NCBI GenBank assembly: GCA_903872255.1
Contig: CAIQJW010000069.1
Coordinates: 1 to 23,659, forward strand
From: an uncultured delta proteobacterium
Lineage (GTDB): Bacteria; Desulfobacterota; Syntrophorhabdia; Syntrophorhabdales; Syntrophorhabdaceae
Length of the DNA stretch: 23,659 nt
Reading direction: 5' to 3'
Shown: piece after piece, positions 16,094-23,210 of the stretch
Layout of the letters: each line of letters opens with the position of its first letter
Position numbering within the stretch: the stretch's first letter is position 1
Translations under genes and position numbers: made by a program
The notes under the pieces: generated by a model
Databases searched by the model: none
What the model was told of the DNA's origin: nothing
What the model saw: the letters and a program-made list of their open reading frames with translations, nothing else

Positions 16094-16960
16094 TCATGCC
16101 TCTCGAAAAGGGGCTATCCCCTGTTCGATGTTTTTCGTGTTCACAATATGGCGCGCACCGCCGGATGTTTTGCCAAAGAGGGCAAGCTCGAATATCTCCG
16201 GAAGAAAAAAAACAGGGACGGACGGGATGTCCTTGCCGAGATATCGCATGAGGTCGAGGTTGAGCTGGCAAAGCGGGCACGTCGTGACAATCGCCTGTGC
16301 GCCCGCCCGCACAGCTTCTTTTATAAGGCGCCCCGAAAGCTTTGCCGTTACGTCCCCGTTCGTTATGGTCGAACTCGCGCCGCAGCACTCGGTCTTATAC
16401 TGCCAGGGAACAACGGTCGCGCCCAGCGCCATGAGGATGGTATCCATCCCTGTCGGGTCTTCGATATCATCGGACGGACAGATCCCCATGATGCGCGTTA
16501 AAAGGCATCCGTAGTAAGAAACGGCACGGATCGAAACGAGGTCGTGCGACACGGAATCTGCGATCCGTTCGAGGCCGACATATTCGAGGAACACCTCGAT
16601 TATGTTCTTGACCTCGATGTTCCCCCTGCACGAAAGAGGGGAAAGTGCGTTGTCGACCATGCGGCGGGTATCGTTGTCTTCGGCTATTTTCAGTGCAGCC
16701 GCCTTTGTCCGTGCATAACATGCCGAACACGGGGCTACGAGGTGAAGGCCCGAGGCCTCGGCCAGCGCGATGTTCCGCGCACTCAAGGCTATCGACAGGT
16801 CTTCGTTCACCGTTAATGCCGCCAAAGCCCCGCAACACGACCAATCGTCGAGTTCTTTAAGTTCTACGCCATAGAATGCCAGCACCTTTTTCAGCGAACG
16901 GTCGTAAAAATCCGTCGACGATCCGAGAGAGCAGCCGGGATAATATGAAAGCGTTATCAT
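16094..16960 (-). CDS. hdrB: Heterodisulfide reductase-like subunit HdrB
   Basis: HdrB carries two CCG domains that hold the unusual non-cubane [4Fe-4S] clusters of heterodisulfide reductases and so form the substrate- or partner-facing end of the complex. The 288-residue protein has both motifs complete: C10, SCCGA (42-43) and CSAC (78-81); then C152, ECCGA (192-193) and CPLC (228-231). Length and motif spacing match canonical HdrB. The organism is bacterial and metVF are in the same operon, so the substrate is probably not CoM-S-S-CoB; transfer toward MetV/MetF is more likely. Its ATG overlaps the hdrC stop by 4 bp (ATGA). Confidence 0.95.
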   Translation of the reverse strand: MITLSYYPGCSLGSSTDFYDRSLKKVLAFYGVELKELDDWSCCGALAALTVNEDLSIALSARNIALAEASGLHLVAPCSACYARTKAAALKIAEDNDTRRMVDNALSPLSCRGNIEVKNIIEVFLEYVGLERIADSVSHDLVSIRAVSYYGCLLTRIMGICPSDDIEDPTGMDTILMALGATVVPWQYKTECCGASSTITNGDVTAKLSGRLIKEAVRAGAQAIVTTCPLCQLNLDLMRYLGKDIPSVPVFFLPEIFELALFGKTSGGARHIVNTKNIEQGIAPFREA

Positions 16961-17490
16961 CTGCCGTTTTTAACCGTTTTTTTAATTATGGAACGAATAC
17001 CTTTCCTGTCAGCCGCATTATGCGGGAAAAGACCGATCCTTCTCTTTCTTACCATGCCGATACCCGCATGATATTCTTTCAGATATTCCCCGCGTGAAAG
17101 GCGGTACCGTATCACGGTGCCCAACTCATACATCCGGCCATGCCGGGCAATACTGTCGACCATCAGGCTATCGAAGTCGTGGATATCCATATCAGCTGCC
17201 ATGCCGGATTCCACGGAGAGCCGCCTTAAGGCTGCGAATACCCGCGCGATATCTATCCCGTTCGGACAACGGATGCTGCATGCTGCGCATTGCAGGCAGG
17301 CCCAGAGCGATGCCGATGACAGCACGCGGCCGCGTTCGCCCGAGATAATACAACCGATCATCTCGTGAGGGACTATATCCATGTCCCGGGCCGCAGGGCA
17401 TCCGTTTGTACAGCGAAAACACTGGTAGCACTCTGAAACGGCTACCCCCGTTATCCCTTCTATTTCTTTGAGAAAAAAATGCTCGGGCAT
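16957..17490 (-). CDS. hdrC: Heterodisulfide reductase-like iron-sulfur subunit HdrC
   Basis: HdrC is a ferredoxin-type relay with two [4Fe-4S] clusters between HdrA and HdrB. The 177-residue protein has two intact cluster motifs: C21xxC24xxC27xxxC31P (CYQCFRCTNGCP) and C65xxC68xxC71xxxC75P (CLQCAACSIRCP). A helical C-terminal region follows, ending in a basic tail (RKGIRSIIKKTVKNGR). It is the first gene of the operon. No Shine-Dalgarno sequence is seen before the ATG, and the likely -10 box lies only 9-14 bp upstream, so the mRNA may be leaderless or nearly so. Confidence 0.95.
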   Translation of the reverse strand: MPEHFFLKEIEGITGVAVSECYQCFRCTNGCPAARDMDIVPHEMIGCIISGERGRVLSSASLWACLQCAACSIRCPNGIDIARVFAALRRLSVESGMAADMDIHDFDSLMVDSIARHGRMYELGTVIRYRLSRGEYLKEYHAGIGMVRKRRIGLFPHNAADRKGIRSIIKKTVKNGR

Positions 17491-17499
17491 GAGATTAGT

Positions 17500-17528
17500 A
17501 TTCTCAAATTTTATCGGGATGATGTCAA
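17500..17528 (-). promoter_or_regulatory. Candidate sigma-70 promoter for the hdr-mvhD-metVF operon
   Basis: On the minus strand a perfect -35 TTGACA (17528-17523), a 17-bp spacer and GAGAAT (17505-17500, 4/6) precede hdrC. Transcription would begin near 17493, only a few bases before the ATG at 17490. Confidence 0.5.
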
Positions 17529-17618
17529 TCTTTTCTCGTAACGGGCAGGGCGCGAATGAGCGTTCCTCCCCACATCGCCACTTTCATCTTCAGGGCTGTT
17601 TATGGTATATCTTTTGCG

Positions 17619-18821
17619 ATGGAAAAACCCCAGATCCGGTTCATCGAAGCTATTCCCTACGAAAAGGACGGGAAGGAATTAGTAATATTAAGGGACACCG
17701 AAGGGATAGCCCGGGAGGCGCTTGCCGTTTCGCGGGATGTTGCGTTCATGATCTCACTCATGGATGGCACGAATACCCTGCAGGACATCCAGACTGCCTT
17801 TATGCGTGCTTCGGGCCAGACGGTCTACATGGAGCAGATCGAAGGCCTTGTTAAGGCGCTGGATCAAAACCTGTTCCTTTACAATGACCGGTACACGGCC
17901 CATGTCAAGGCCCTTTATGATGATTATGACCGGTTGCCGGTCCGGCCGGCATATCTCGCCGGCAAAAGCTATTCGGCAAGCAGGATAGACCTCTTATCTT
18001 TTCTCAGCGGGATGTTTAACGGCCATGCACATGCCGCAGATGCCCCCGGCGATATCTCGGGCATACTGGCGCCTCACATAGATTATTCGCGAGGCGCGCT
18101 GGTATATCGCGCGATATATCCGTATCTCAAGGATGCACCAAAACCGCTTCTGGTTATTTTCGGTACCTGCCATCATCCGACTCAGGGGCTCTGGAGCATA
18201 TCACTCAAGGATTTCGCAACCCCGCTCGAAACCGTCCCGGTCGGCCCGGGGCTCAAGGAGCTGATCAGGGCCAATAGTTTTTTGAGCCGATATATTGAAG
18301 AATGGCCGCACAGGAACGAACACTCGATCGAATTGCAGCTTCCGCTCATACAATTCATGATGCAGGGTGATTTCGAGATCTTGCCGATCTTGACCGGTTC
18401 AATGCATGAGTTTATTGAAGGTTCGAAGTCGATCGATGACGACGACGAAGTACGACAGCTGACGGAGAGCCTCAAGCATGTCCTCGATACGTACGGCAAG
18501 CCGTATTGCATTATTGCCGGGGCCGATCTTGCTCATATCGGGGCCCAGTTTGGCGACCGCTATGCCCTCGATGCGGTGACATTGGAAGGGTCACGGAAAA
18601 AAGATGAGCTGCTGCTCGGGCATGTGAGGAACGTCGATGCGGATGCGTTCTTCCGGGAGATCAAGGAAGAGGGGGACCGCCGAAGGATCTGCGGCCTGAC
18701 ACCGATATTCTTCCAGCTGAAGCTCCTTAAAGGTTCCCGCGCCGACATTGTCGACTATCATCAATGGACCGACGGGCAATCGTCGGTCAGTTTTGCCGGC
18801 GGTTTTTTCTGCCGGAAATAA
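17619..18821 (+). CDS. Memo-family protein (AmmeMemoRadiSam system protein B) with N-terminal PqqD-like extension
   Basis: The 400-residue protein has two parts. Residues 1-95 (RFIEAIPYEKDGKELVILRD, then a helical segment to QNLFLYNDRY) look like a small winged-helix/PqqD-like domain. Residues about 105-400 form the Memo fold, related to class III extradiol dioxygenases, with APHIDYSRG (His153), FGTCHHP (His185-186), NEHSIELQLPLIQ (235) and GADLAHIG (His306). The iron-ligand cysteine of human MEMO1 is replaced by Ala in the DLAH motif. The family's bacterial function is unknown; members often occur with AMMECR1 and radical-SAM proteins, which are not visible here. An earlier in-frame ATG (17556) exists, but 17619 matches where homologues begin. 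It is divergent from hdrC. Confidence 0.85.
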   Translation: MEKPQIRFIEAIPYEKDGKELVILRDTEGIAREALAVSRDVAFMISLMDGTNTLQDIQTAFMRASGQTVYMEQIEGLVKALDQNLFLYNDRYTAHVKALYDDYDRLPVRPAYLAGKSYSASRIDLLSFLSGMFNGHAHAADAPGDISGILAPHIDYSRGALVYRAIYPYLKDAPKPLLVIFGTCHHPTQGLWSISLKDFATPLETVPVGPGLKELIRANSFLSRYIEEWPHRNEHSIELQLPLIQFMMQGDFEILPILTGSMHEFIEGSKSIDDDDEVRQLTESLKHVLDTYGKPYCIIAGADLAHIGAQFGDRYALDAVTLEGSRKKDELLLGHVRNVDADAFFREIKEEGDRRRICGLTPIFFQLKLLKGSRADIVDYHQWTDGQSSVSFAGGFFCRK

Positions 18822-18842
18822 AACCTTAAGACCGAGGACGAT

Positions 18843-19295
18843 ATGATCAAAAAAAATGAAAATGAACCAGCACGCGATGCCATTTCACGTTCGGCCCGAG
18901 AGGCCTCGATACCCGACCTCGTTGATTTTGTCCGAAATATGGCGCTCGAATGCGGTTACCACGATGATACAATTGACGGCCTCGGACGCGCCATAGAGGA
19001 GACAGCGCTTAACATTATCCGCTTCGCATGCCGCGGTGGGCAGGTGGAGATAGAGATCTCATGCATTATCCACGAGAATGGCGCCCTTTATATTACGATC
19101 ACCGATACCGGCGCACCGTTCAATATGCTTCTCGCGGGCACGTTCCCGGAAACGGATGATTTCTTTGGTCCCGGAGAGAAACCGTCGACGAAGATCATGA
19201 AAAAAGCTGCGAGGAATATCGAGTACAAACGCACCGCCGATAAGAATATGCTGATATTTGCCGTATCTCACGATCCCGGCGGAATCCGAAGATAA
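18843..19295 (+). CDS. RsbW-like anti-sigma factor / serine kinase ATPase
   Basis: The 150-residue protein is a stand-alone GHKL ATPase of the RsbW/SpoIIAB type. The N-box reads AIEETALNIIRFAC (Asn57), and the G1 box reads ITDTGAPFN (Asp88). Such proteins bind a sigma factor or phosphorylate an anti-sigma antagonist with a STAS domain. In Gram-negative anaerobes they are often modules of phosphatase-kinase switches. A good RBS (GAGGA, 5 nt spacing) lies before the ATG, 21 bp after the Memo gene, so the two are probably cotranscribed. No STAS antagonist or sigma factor is in the window, so the target is unknown. Confidence 0.85.
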   Translation: MIKKNENEPARDAISRSAREASIPDLVDFVRNMALECGYHDDTIDGLGRAIEETALNIIRFACRGGQVEIEISCIIHENGALYITITDTGAPFNMLLAGTFPETDDFFGPGEKPSTKIMKKAARNIEYKRTADKNMLIFAVSHDPGGIRR

Positions 19296-19307
19296 GATTC
19301 GTGAGAG

Positions 19308-19352
19308 CGTCAGTCGTCAGTCGTCGGGTGATTGAGTGACTTTGTTTTTTTT
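19308..19352 (+). terminator. Possible terminator containing a CGTCAGT heptamer repeat
   Basis: Directly after the anti-sigma gene, CGTCAGT-CGTCAGT-CGTCGGG forms a near-perfect triple heptamer (19308-19328). TCAGTC (19317-19322) can pair with GATTGA (19330-19335) around a 7-nt loop, and a T-rich run follows at 19341-19352. The stem is short with one G-U pair, and the T run is 5 nt away, so it is a weak candidate. It lies in a convergent gap. Confidence 0.35.
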
Positions 19353-19357
19353 ACGCC

Positions 19358-19861
19358 TTACGGGAACATCACGGTCGAGCCGGGGGCGGCATTCATTTTT
19401 GCATCGTTCAATCTTAATACCTGCTGATCCGAATTGTAAACAATGACATTGAGGCCTGACCGAAGGGATGCATTTATCTGCAGCGATCTCCCGTTTTCGG
19501 TCTGGAAAAGGATAGTGTATTTCCCGGATTTGATCTCGAGAGAATCGAGGGCACCGGAGTATTGATCCTGCGAAGGGATATCCTTGTGCCCCGGCGGTAG
19601 GGTGATTGTGTACATATCATCGATAAATAGTTTACCGTTCGCCGTAATGAGGGTCTTTGTGAGCTTTCCGACCTGTTTGCCGTCAATCGATAGAAGGGCA
19701 TTTGAAAACAACGCGCCTTCGACCTGAACCATAAGCCGTGCGGGCTCAGGTTTCTTGCATCCCGCCATTGAGAGGATAATGGCCATGGTCAAGACAGCAG
19801 AAAGGATGAGATCTCCCGCACCTTTTGTCGAATACCGATGATTCCCGTTAATTATTTTCAT
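19358..19861 (-). CDS. Lipoprotein of unknown function
   Basis: The 167-residue product begins with a long polar N-terminus (MKIINGNHRYSTKGAGD), then a hydrophobic segment (LILSAVLTMAIIL) ending in the lipobox SMAGC (Cys35). After the lipidated cysteine is KKPEP, so outer-membrane sorting is plausible. The mature part is predicted beta-rich (LMVQVEGALFSNALLSIDGKQVG, then GKYTILFQTENG and LNVIVYNS) and looks like one small beta-sandwich, with no family recognised. An upstream ATG at 19912 is in frame. 19861 is preferred because AGGGG lies 7 nt before it and because the signal peptide is then of normal form. Confidence 0.7.
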   Translation of the reverse strand: MKIINGNHRYSTKGAGDLILSAVLTMAIILSMAGCKKPEPARLMVQVEGALFSNALLSIDGKQVGKLTKTLITANGKLFIDDMYTITLPPGHKDIPSQDQYSGALDSLEIKSGKYTILFQTENGRSLQINASLRSGLNVIVYNSDQQVLRLNDAKMNAAPGSTVMFP

Positions 19862-20140
19862 GTATAACCCCTGTATCTTTCGGGTATATGACCCTTGACC
19901 ACGATACATCATTCTAAACCTTTTATTCCTGAAAAAACATTATTACCTTAAAAAGCCTGTTATTATAGGTAGTTAAGAAAATATACCCATTTTCCTGCCC
20001 TCGTTAGTATACTTGTTTTATACCTATATTATACACGCATCTCTCCTATATTGTCTACAAAAACCTGTACTGATACAACATTGTCAAACAGACATACCGC
20101 CGGTTACCAGCTGACGGGTAGGCCAAGAAAGGAGGTTTTT
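19862..20140. other. AT-rich intergenic regulatory region with periodic TATAC boxes
   Basis: This gap lies between the lipoprotein start and the 60-codon ORF, which point away from each other, so it must hold both promoters. TATAC occurs at 20008, 20019 and 20030, spaced exactly 11 bp, with one more copy at 19982. The same stretch offers -10-like TATATT/TATTAT. No confident -35 was found. A short stem (TACC/GGTA plus GCC/GGC, about 20099-20122) lies just before the ribosome binding site at 20131. Confidence 0.4.
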
Positions 20141-20206
20141 ATGTATCTGGTCATGCTTAGAAATAAACAGAAAATATGGGTGGATTACCCGCTCGCCCGT
20201 CAGCTG
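20108..20206. repeat. Perfect 11-bp inverted repeat flanking the start of the 60-codon ORF
   Basis: CAGCTGACGGG (20108-20118) is matched by its exact reverse complement CCCGTCAGCTG (20196-20206). The 77-bp interval holds the ribosome binding site and the first 18 codons of the small ORF. In RNA this could form a long-range stem around the start. One such pair could arise by chance somewhere in a window this size. Confidence 0.35.
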
Positions 20207-20323
20207 CAATCAAAAAACAGGATTCTCTACATTGTTACGGAAAAAAACAATGATCAGCATGGCAGTCAACAAATCTTTGGGAAAGCGGAGGGGTATTATG
20301 AAAATATTTCATCGGGGGAATAA
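20141..20323 (+). CDS. Small 60-residue ORF upstream of and overlapping the autotransporter
   Basis: The start has a near-perfect ribosome binding site (AAAGGAGG, about 5 nt spacing), stronger than most in the window. The product (MYLVMLRNKQKIWVDYPLARQ and onward) is polar, with a hydrophobic N-terminus (MYLVML) and two short beta-like stretches (KQKIWVDY, NRILYIVTE). It has no signal peptide and no recognised family. Its stop lies 26 bp inside the autotransporter gene, so ribosomes finishing it could re-initiate there. It could be a real small protein or a translated leader controlling the autotransporter; the sequence does not decide. Confidence 0.5.
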   Translation: MYLVMLRNKQKIWVDYPLARQLQSKNRILYIVTEKNNDQHGSQQIFGKAEGYYENISSGE

Positions 20324-23150
20324 AACTGTACAATCTTTTTTGCTAAATATTGTTATTTTTGCGTTTTTGAGTTTTTCCCTGGCATTTTTGCCTGCCCATG
20401 CCGGACAACTGCTTCCCAGCCCCAACCCGGCCGGCAACACGGTCGATACCCCTGTCGATTTCGGGGATCCGCCGGTCGTCACTGCCCAAAATGACATCAA
20501 TTACACGAACAACGGGACCGTCAAACTCTGGGGCAGTTTTGACAACAACGGTACCTTCAACAACAACGGGACCCTGACGGATATCATGCAGTTCATCAAT
20601 CACAACAACAACGCCGGGGCCGTCTGGAACAACAACGCCGGGGCGAACATGGATAACGGCAACGGGCATTTTCACAATGCAGCGGGGGCCGTGTTCAACA
20701 ATTACGGTATCTATACCAACGCCGGTATGGTCTTCAACTACGGTACAATAACGAACCATGCGGGCGGCACCTACTGGAACGGCGTGCAAACATGGAACTA
20801 CAACACCTTTGTAAATAACGGCACGTACGAAGGGTGGATATACCGTAATTATGCCGGCACTACGACCAACAATGGAACATGGATACACCATAGCGGTGTC
20901 GTTCAAAATGTTGCCGGGGCGACTTTCAACAACAACGGGACCATGACCACGGAAGGAGTTGCCGGTATATACAACGAGGGCGGCACGTTCAATAACAACA
21001 CCGGGGCGTCCATAACTAATGCGGCCGGGTGTACCTATAGGAACAAAAACGGCGGCATATTCAATAACGCGGGAACAATAACAAACAGTGGTAACGTCAA
21101 CATCGAATCCGGTACGTTCAATAATACGGGCACGCTCACAAATAACGGCACACTGAGCAATTTCGGCGGGGCGACATTTAATAACTCCGGGACCCTCACG
21201 AACAATACCGGGGCGACTCTTAACAATGGCGGCACGTTCACCAACACCGGTTCTCTCAATAATGCCGGCACCCTTAACAACACGGGTTCCCTGGAAATGG
21301 CCTCCGGCAGCAGCTACAACTTCACCGGCGGCACCATTAACAATAACAATAACGGTACACTGATCCTGCGCCGCGATTTCACCCTCGATGGAACAACGAG
21401 CGGCATCGTGAACCTCAACGCCGGGAGCACATTGCAGAATTATGCCATACTGACGAATCCGGCCGGGCATACCCAGATCAATAACGGCACCTTTCTTAAT
21501 AATGCCGGCGCCACATTCATCAATAACGGCACTTTCAGTACTTCTACGACGTTTATCAACAACGGCAGGTTTCAGGGCGCCGGTACCACGAACGGCGATG
21601 TCGTCAACAACGGCACCATAGCCCCGGGTAATTCGATAGGGACCATGAACATTAACAGCGCCTACGTCCATAACGCCGGTGCCACGTATGAAGTGGAGAT
21701 CAACTCGTCGGGCCAGTCGGACAAGATCGTGACGAATGGCACGGCCACCTTAAATGGAGGCACGGTCCGTGTTATCCCGTCGGGTCTATTCCTTGCAAAT
21801 ACACCCTACATATACACGATCCTCACTGCAGCCGGAGGAGTGACCGGGACATTTTCGAATCTGACGACCACCTCCGCATTCTTAACAGACATGTCCTTGA
21901 GCTACCTGCCACGGGACGTTAATCTTACGTTCATTCGCAAGCCTCTTGGCGCCGCCTGCGAAACCCGGAACCAGTGCCGCGTTGCCGATGGTCTCGAGGG
22001 AGGGTATCTCTTTGCATCGGGGGAAATGCGGGACATCCTGAACACGATCCTCGTCATGAATGCCAATCAGGCGCGCGGCGTCTATGACCAGATGGGTGGC
22101 CTTATACACACGGCAATACCCGCCGTCACATTCTCATCATTCAATCAGTACAGGAACATGATGGCCACGAGAATGGCAGGGTTTGTATCAGGCGGCCCCT
22201 CATCGGCATTAACGGCACGGCCCGTCACGCTCACCGCGCGCACCGATACCGGAAGCGACGCACGCAACACGATCCTAGCGGCCGCACTGAATACCGCGCC
22301 GGGCGGCAGCAAATCCCCCGCATGGGGGCTCTGGATGGATGTGTATGGCGGCCTGAGCGAAAGGCGGGCAAGCGATATATCGTCCCGGTATGATTATGAT
22401 ACCGCCGGCGCCGTGTTCGGGTTCGACAAGAAGATCACACCTTCCCTGCTGTTAGGCGGATCTCTCGGATACTCATACACAAAAGCAGACTTGAAAGACC
22501 TTTCCGAAGACGCAAAGATATCGAGCTATCAGGGGTCCCTGTACGGTATCTATACAAAAGGACCGTTGTATATCGGCGGCATCGGGTCGTACGCATTCAA
22601 CACCTATGACACATCCCGTAATATGACATTCGCCGCCACCCCACACGCCGCCACCGCATCCTATAACGGGCACCTCTTTGCCGGATACCTGGAGGGCGGG
22701 TACAAGCTCATCACGAGGTACGCCGACATCATCCCGTTCGCGTCCTTTCAGGCCAGCTACCTTACGAGGGGAAGCTTCAGCGAGGATGGTGCGGGTGCAT
22801 TGAGTCTTGTCGCCGACCGGGAGAGGGTATCATCATATCTCTCATCCCTCGGCGTCAGGTTGAGAAAGGATTATGCCATACCCGCCGGCACCTTGAGCCC
22901 CGCGGTGAGGCTTAGCTGGGACCATGAGTTCTCGAATGACAATCATTCCTTGAATGCCTCGTTCACCGGCTACCCGCAAACCGCCTTTACGGCAAGTGCC
23001 GACAGGCCCGACCGGGACAGGCTTGCCGCAGGGGTTGGCCTGACCCTGAAGACAAAGGGCAACGTATATATCAATCTCTCTTATGACGGCTACTTCTCGA
23101 ACGACACAACGCAGCACTCCGGCATGCTGGGAATACAGTACAAATTTTAG
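20298..23150 (+). CDS. Autotransporter with NNGT-repeat passenger and C-terminal beta-barrel
   Basis: The 950-residue type V secretion protein has a signal peptide (about 1-38: hydrophobic core LLNIVIFAFLSFSLAF, cleavage near AHA). The passenger is dominated by Asn-Asn-Gly-Thr repeats (about 65-445), expected to form a beta-helix. A junction module follows (GTIAPGNSIGTMNINSAYVH and SGQSDKIVTNG), typical of the end of autotransporter passengers. After a linker with two cysteines (ACETRNQC), the outer-membrane barrel spans about 680-950 (from WGLWMDVYGG to the terminal Phe in GIQYKF). The barrel exports the passenger to the cell surface. The ATG at 20298 follows GGAGGGG by 5 nt; an in-frame ATG at 20232 would add a poor leader. 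A role in adhesion or surface interaction is likely but not shown. Confidence 0.9.
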   Translation: MKIFHRGNKTVQSFLLNIVIFAFLSFSLAFLPAHAGQLLPSPNPAGNTVDTPVDFGDPPVVTAQNDINYTNNGTVKLWGSFDNNGTFNNNGTLTDIMQFINHNNNAGAVWNNNAGANMDNGNGHFHNAAGAVFNNYGIYTNAGMVFNYGTITNHAGGTYWNGVQTWNYNTFVNNGTYEGWIYRNYAGTTTNNGTWIHHSGVVQNVAGATFNNNGTMTTEGVAGIYNEGGTFNNNTGASITNAAGCTYRNKNGGIFNNAGTITNSGNVNIESGTFNNTGTLTNNGTLSNFGGATFNNSGTLTNNTGATLNNGGTFTNTGSLNNAGTLNNTGSLEMASGSSYNFTGGTINNNNNGTLILRRDFTLDGTTSGIVNLNAGSTLQNYAILTNPAGHTQINNGTFLNNAGATFINNGTFSTSTTFINNGRFQGAGTTNGDVVNNGTIAPGNSIGTMNINSAYVHNAGATYEVEINSSGQSDKIVTNGTATLNGGTVRVIPSGLFLANTPYIYTILTAAGGVTGTFSNLTTTSAFLTDMSLSYLPRDVNLTFIRKPLGAACETRNQCRVADGLEGGYLFASGEMRDILNTILVMNANQARGVYDQMGGLIHTAIPAVTFSSFNQYRNMMATRMAGFVSGGPSSALTARPVTLTARTDTGSDARNTILAAALNTAPGGSKSPAWGLWMDVYGGLSERRASDISSRYDYDTAGAVFGFDKKITPSLLLGGSLGYSYTKADLKDLSEDAKISSYQGSLYGIYTKGPLYIGGIGSYAFNTYDTSRNMTFAATPHAATASYNGHLFAGYLEGGYKLITRYADIIPFASFQASYLTRGSFSEDGAGALSLVADRERVSSYLSSLGVRLRKDYAIPAGTLSPAVRLSWDHEFSNDNHSLNASFTGYPQTAFTASADRPDRDRLAAGVGLTLKTKGNVYINLSYDGYFSNDTTQHSGMLGIQYKF
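20503..21670 (+). repeat. Degenerate tandem repeats encoding NNGT/NNxGT units in the autotransporter passenger
   Basis: The DNA repeatedly reads AACAACGGGAC, AATAACGGCAC and similar, separated by 6-30 bp. At protein level units such as FNNNGTLT, FNNTGTLTNNG and LNNAGTLNNTG recur dozens of times, most regularly at about 21100-21300. The repeat is diverged rather than identical. It also creates a 442-codon open frame on the opposite strand, which is an artefact. Confidence 0.75.
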
Positions 23151-23210
23151 GGAATGACAGGGGAAACATCATTGGCAGTATCGAAATAAAAGCTTAAAGA
23201 GGGATAGCGT

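Noticed and set aside
20080..20135. A cyclic-di-GMP (GEMM) riboswitch before the 60-codon ORF
   Set aside because: GCCGGTTACC resembles one part of the GEMM consensus, but the rest of the conserved core is absent.
20343..21671. A 442-codon open frame on the minus strand across the autotransporter passenger
   Set aside because: It is the mirror of the NNGT repeats (Val/Ile-rich low-complexity product), has no RBS, and overlaps a well-supported gene entirely.
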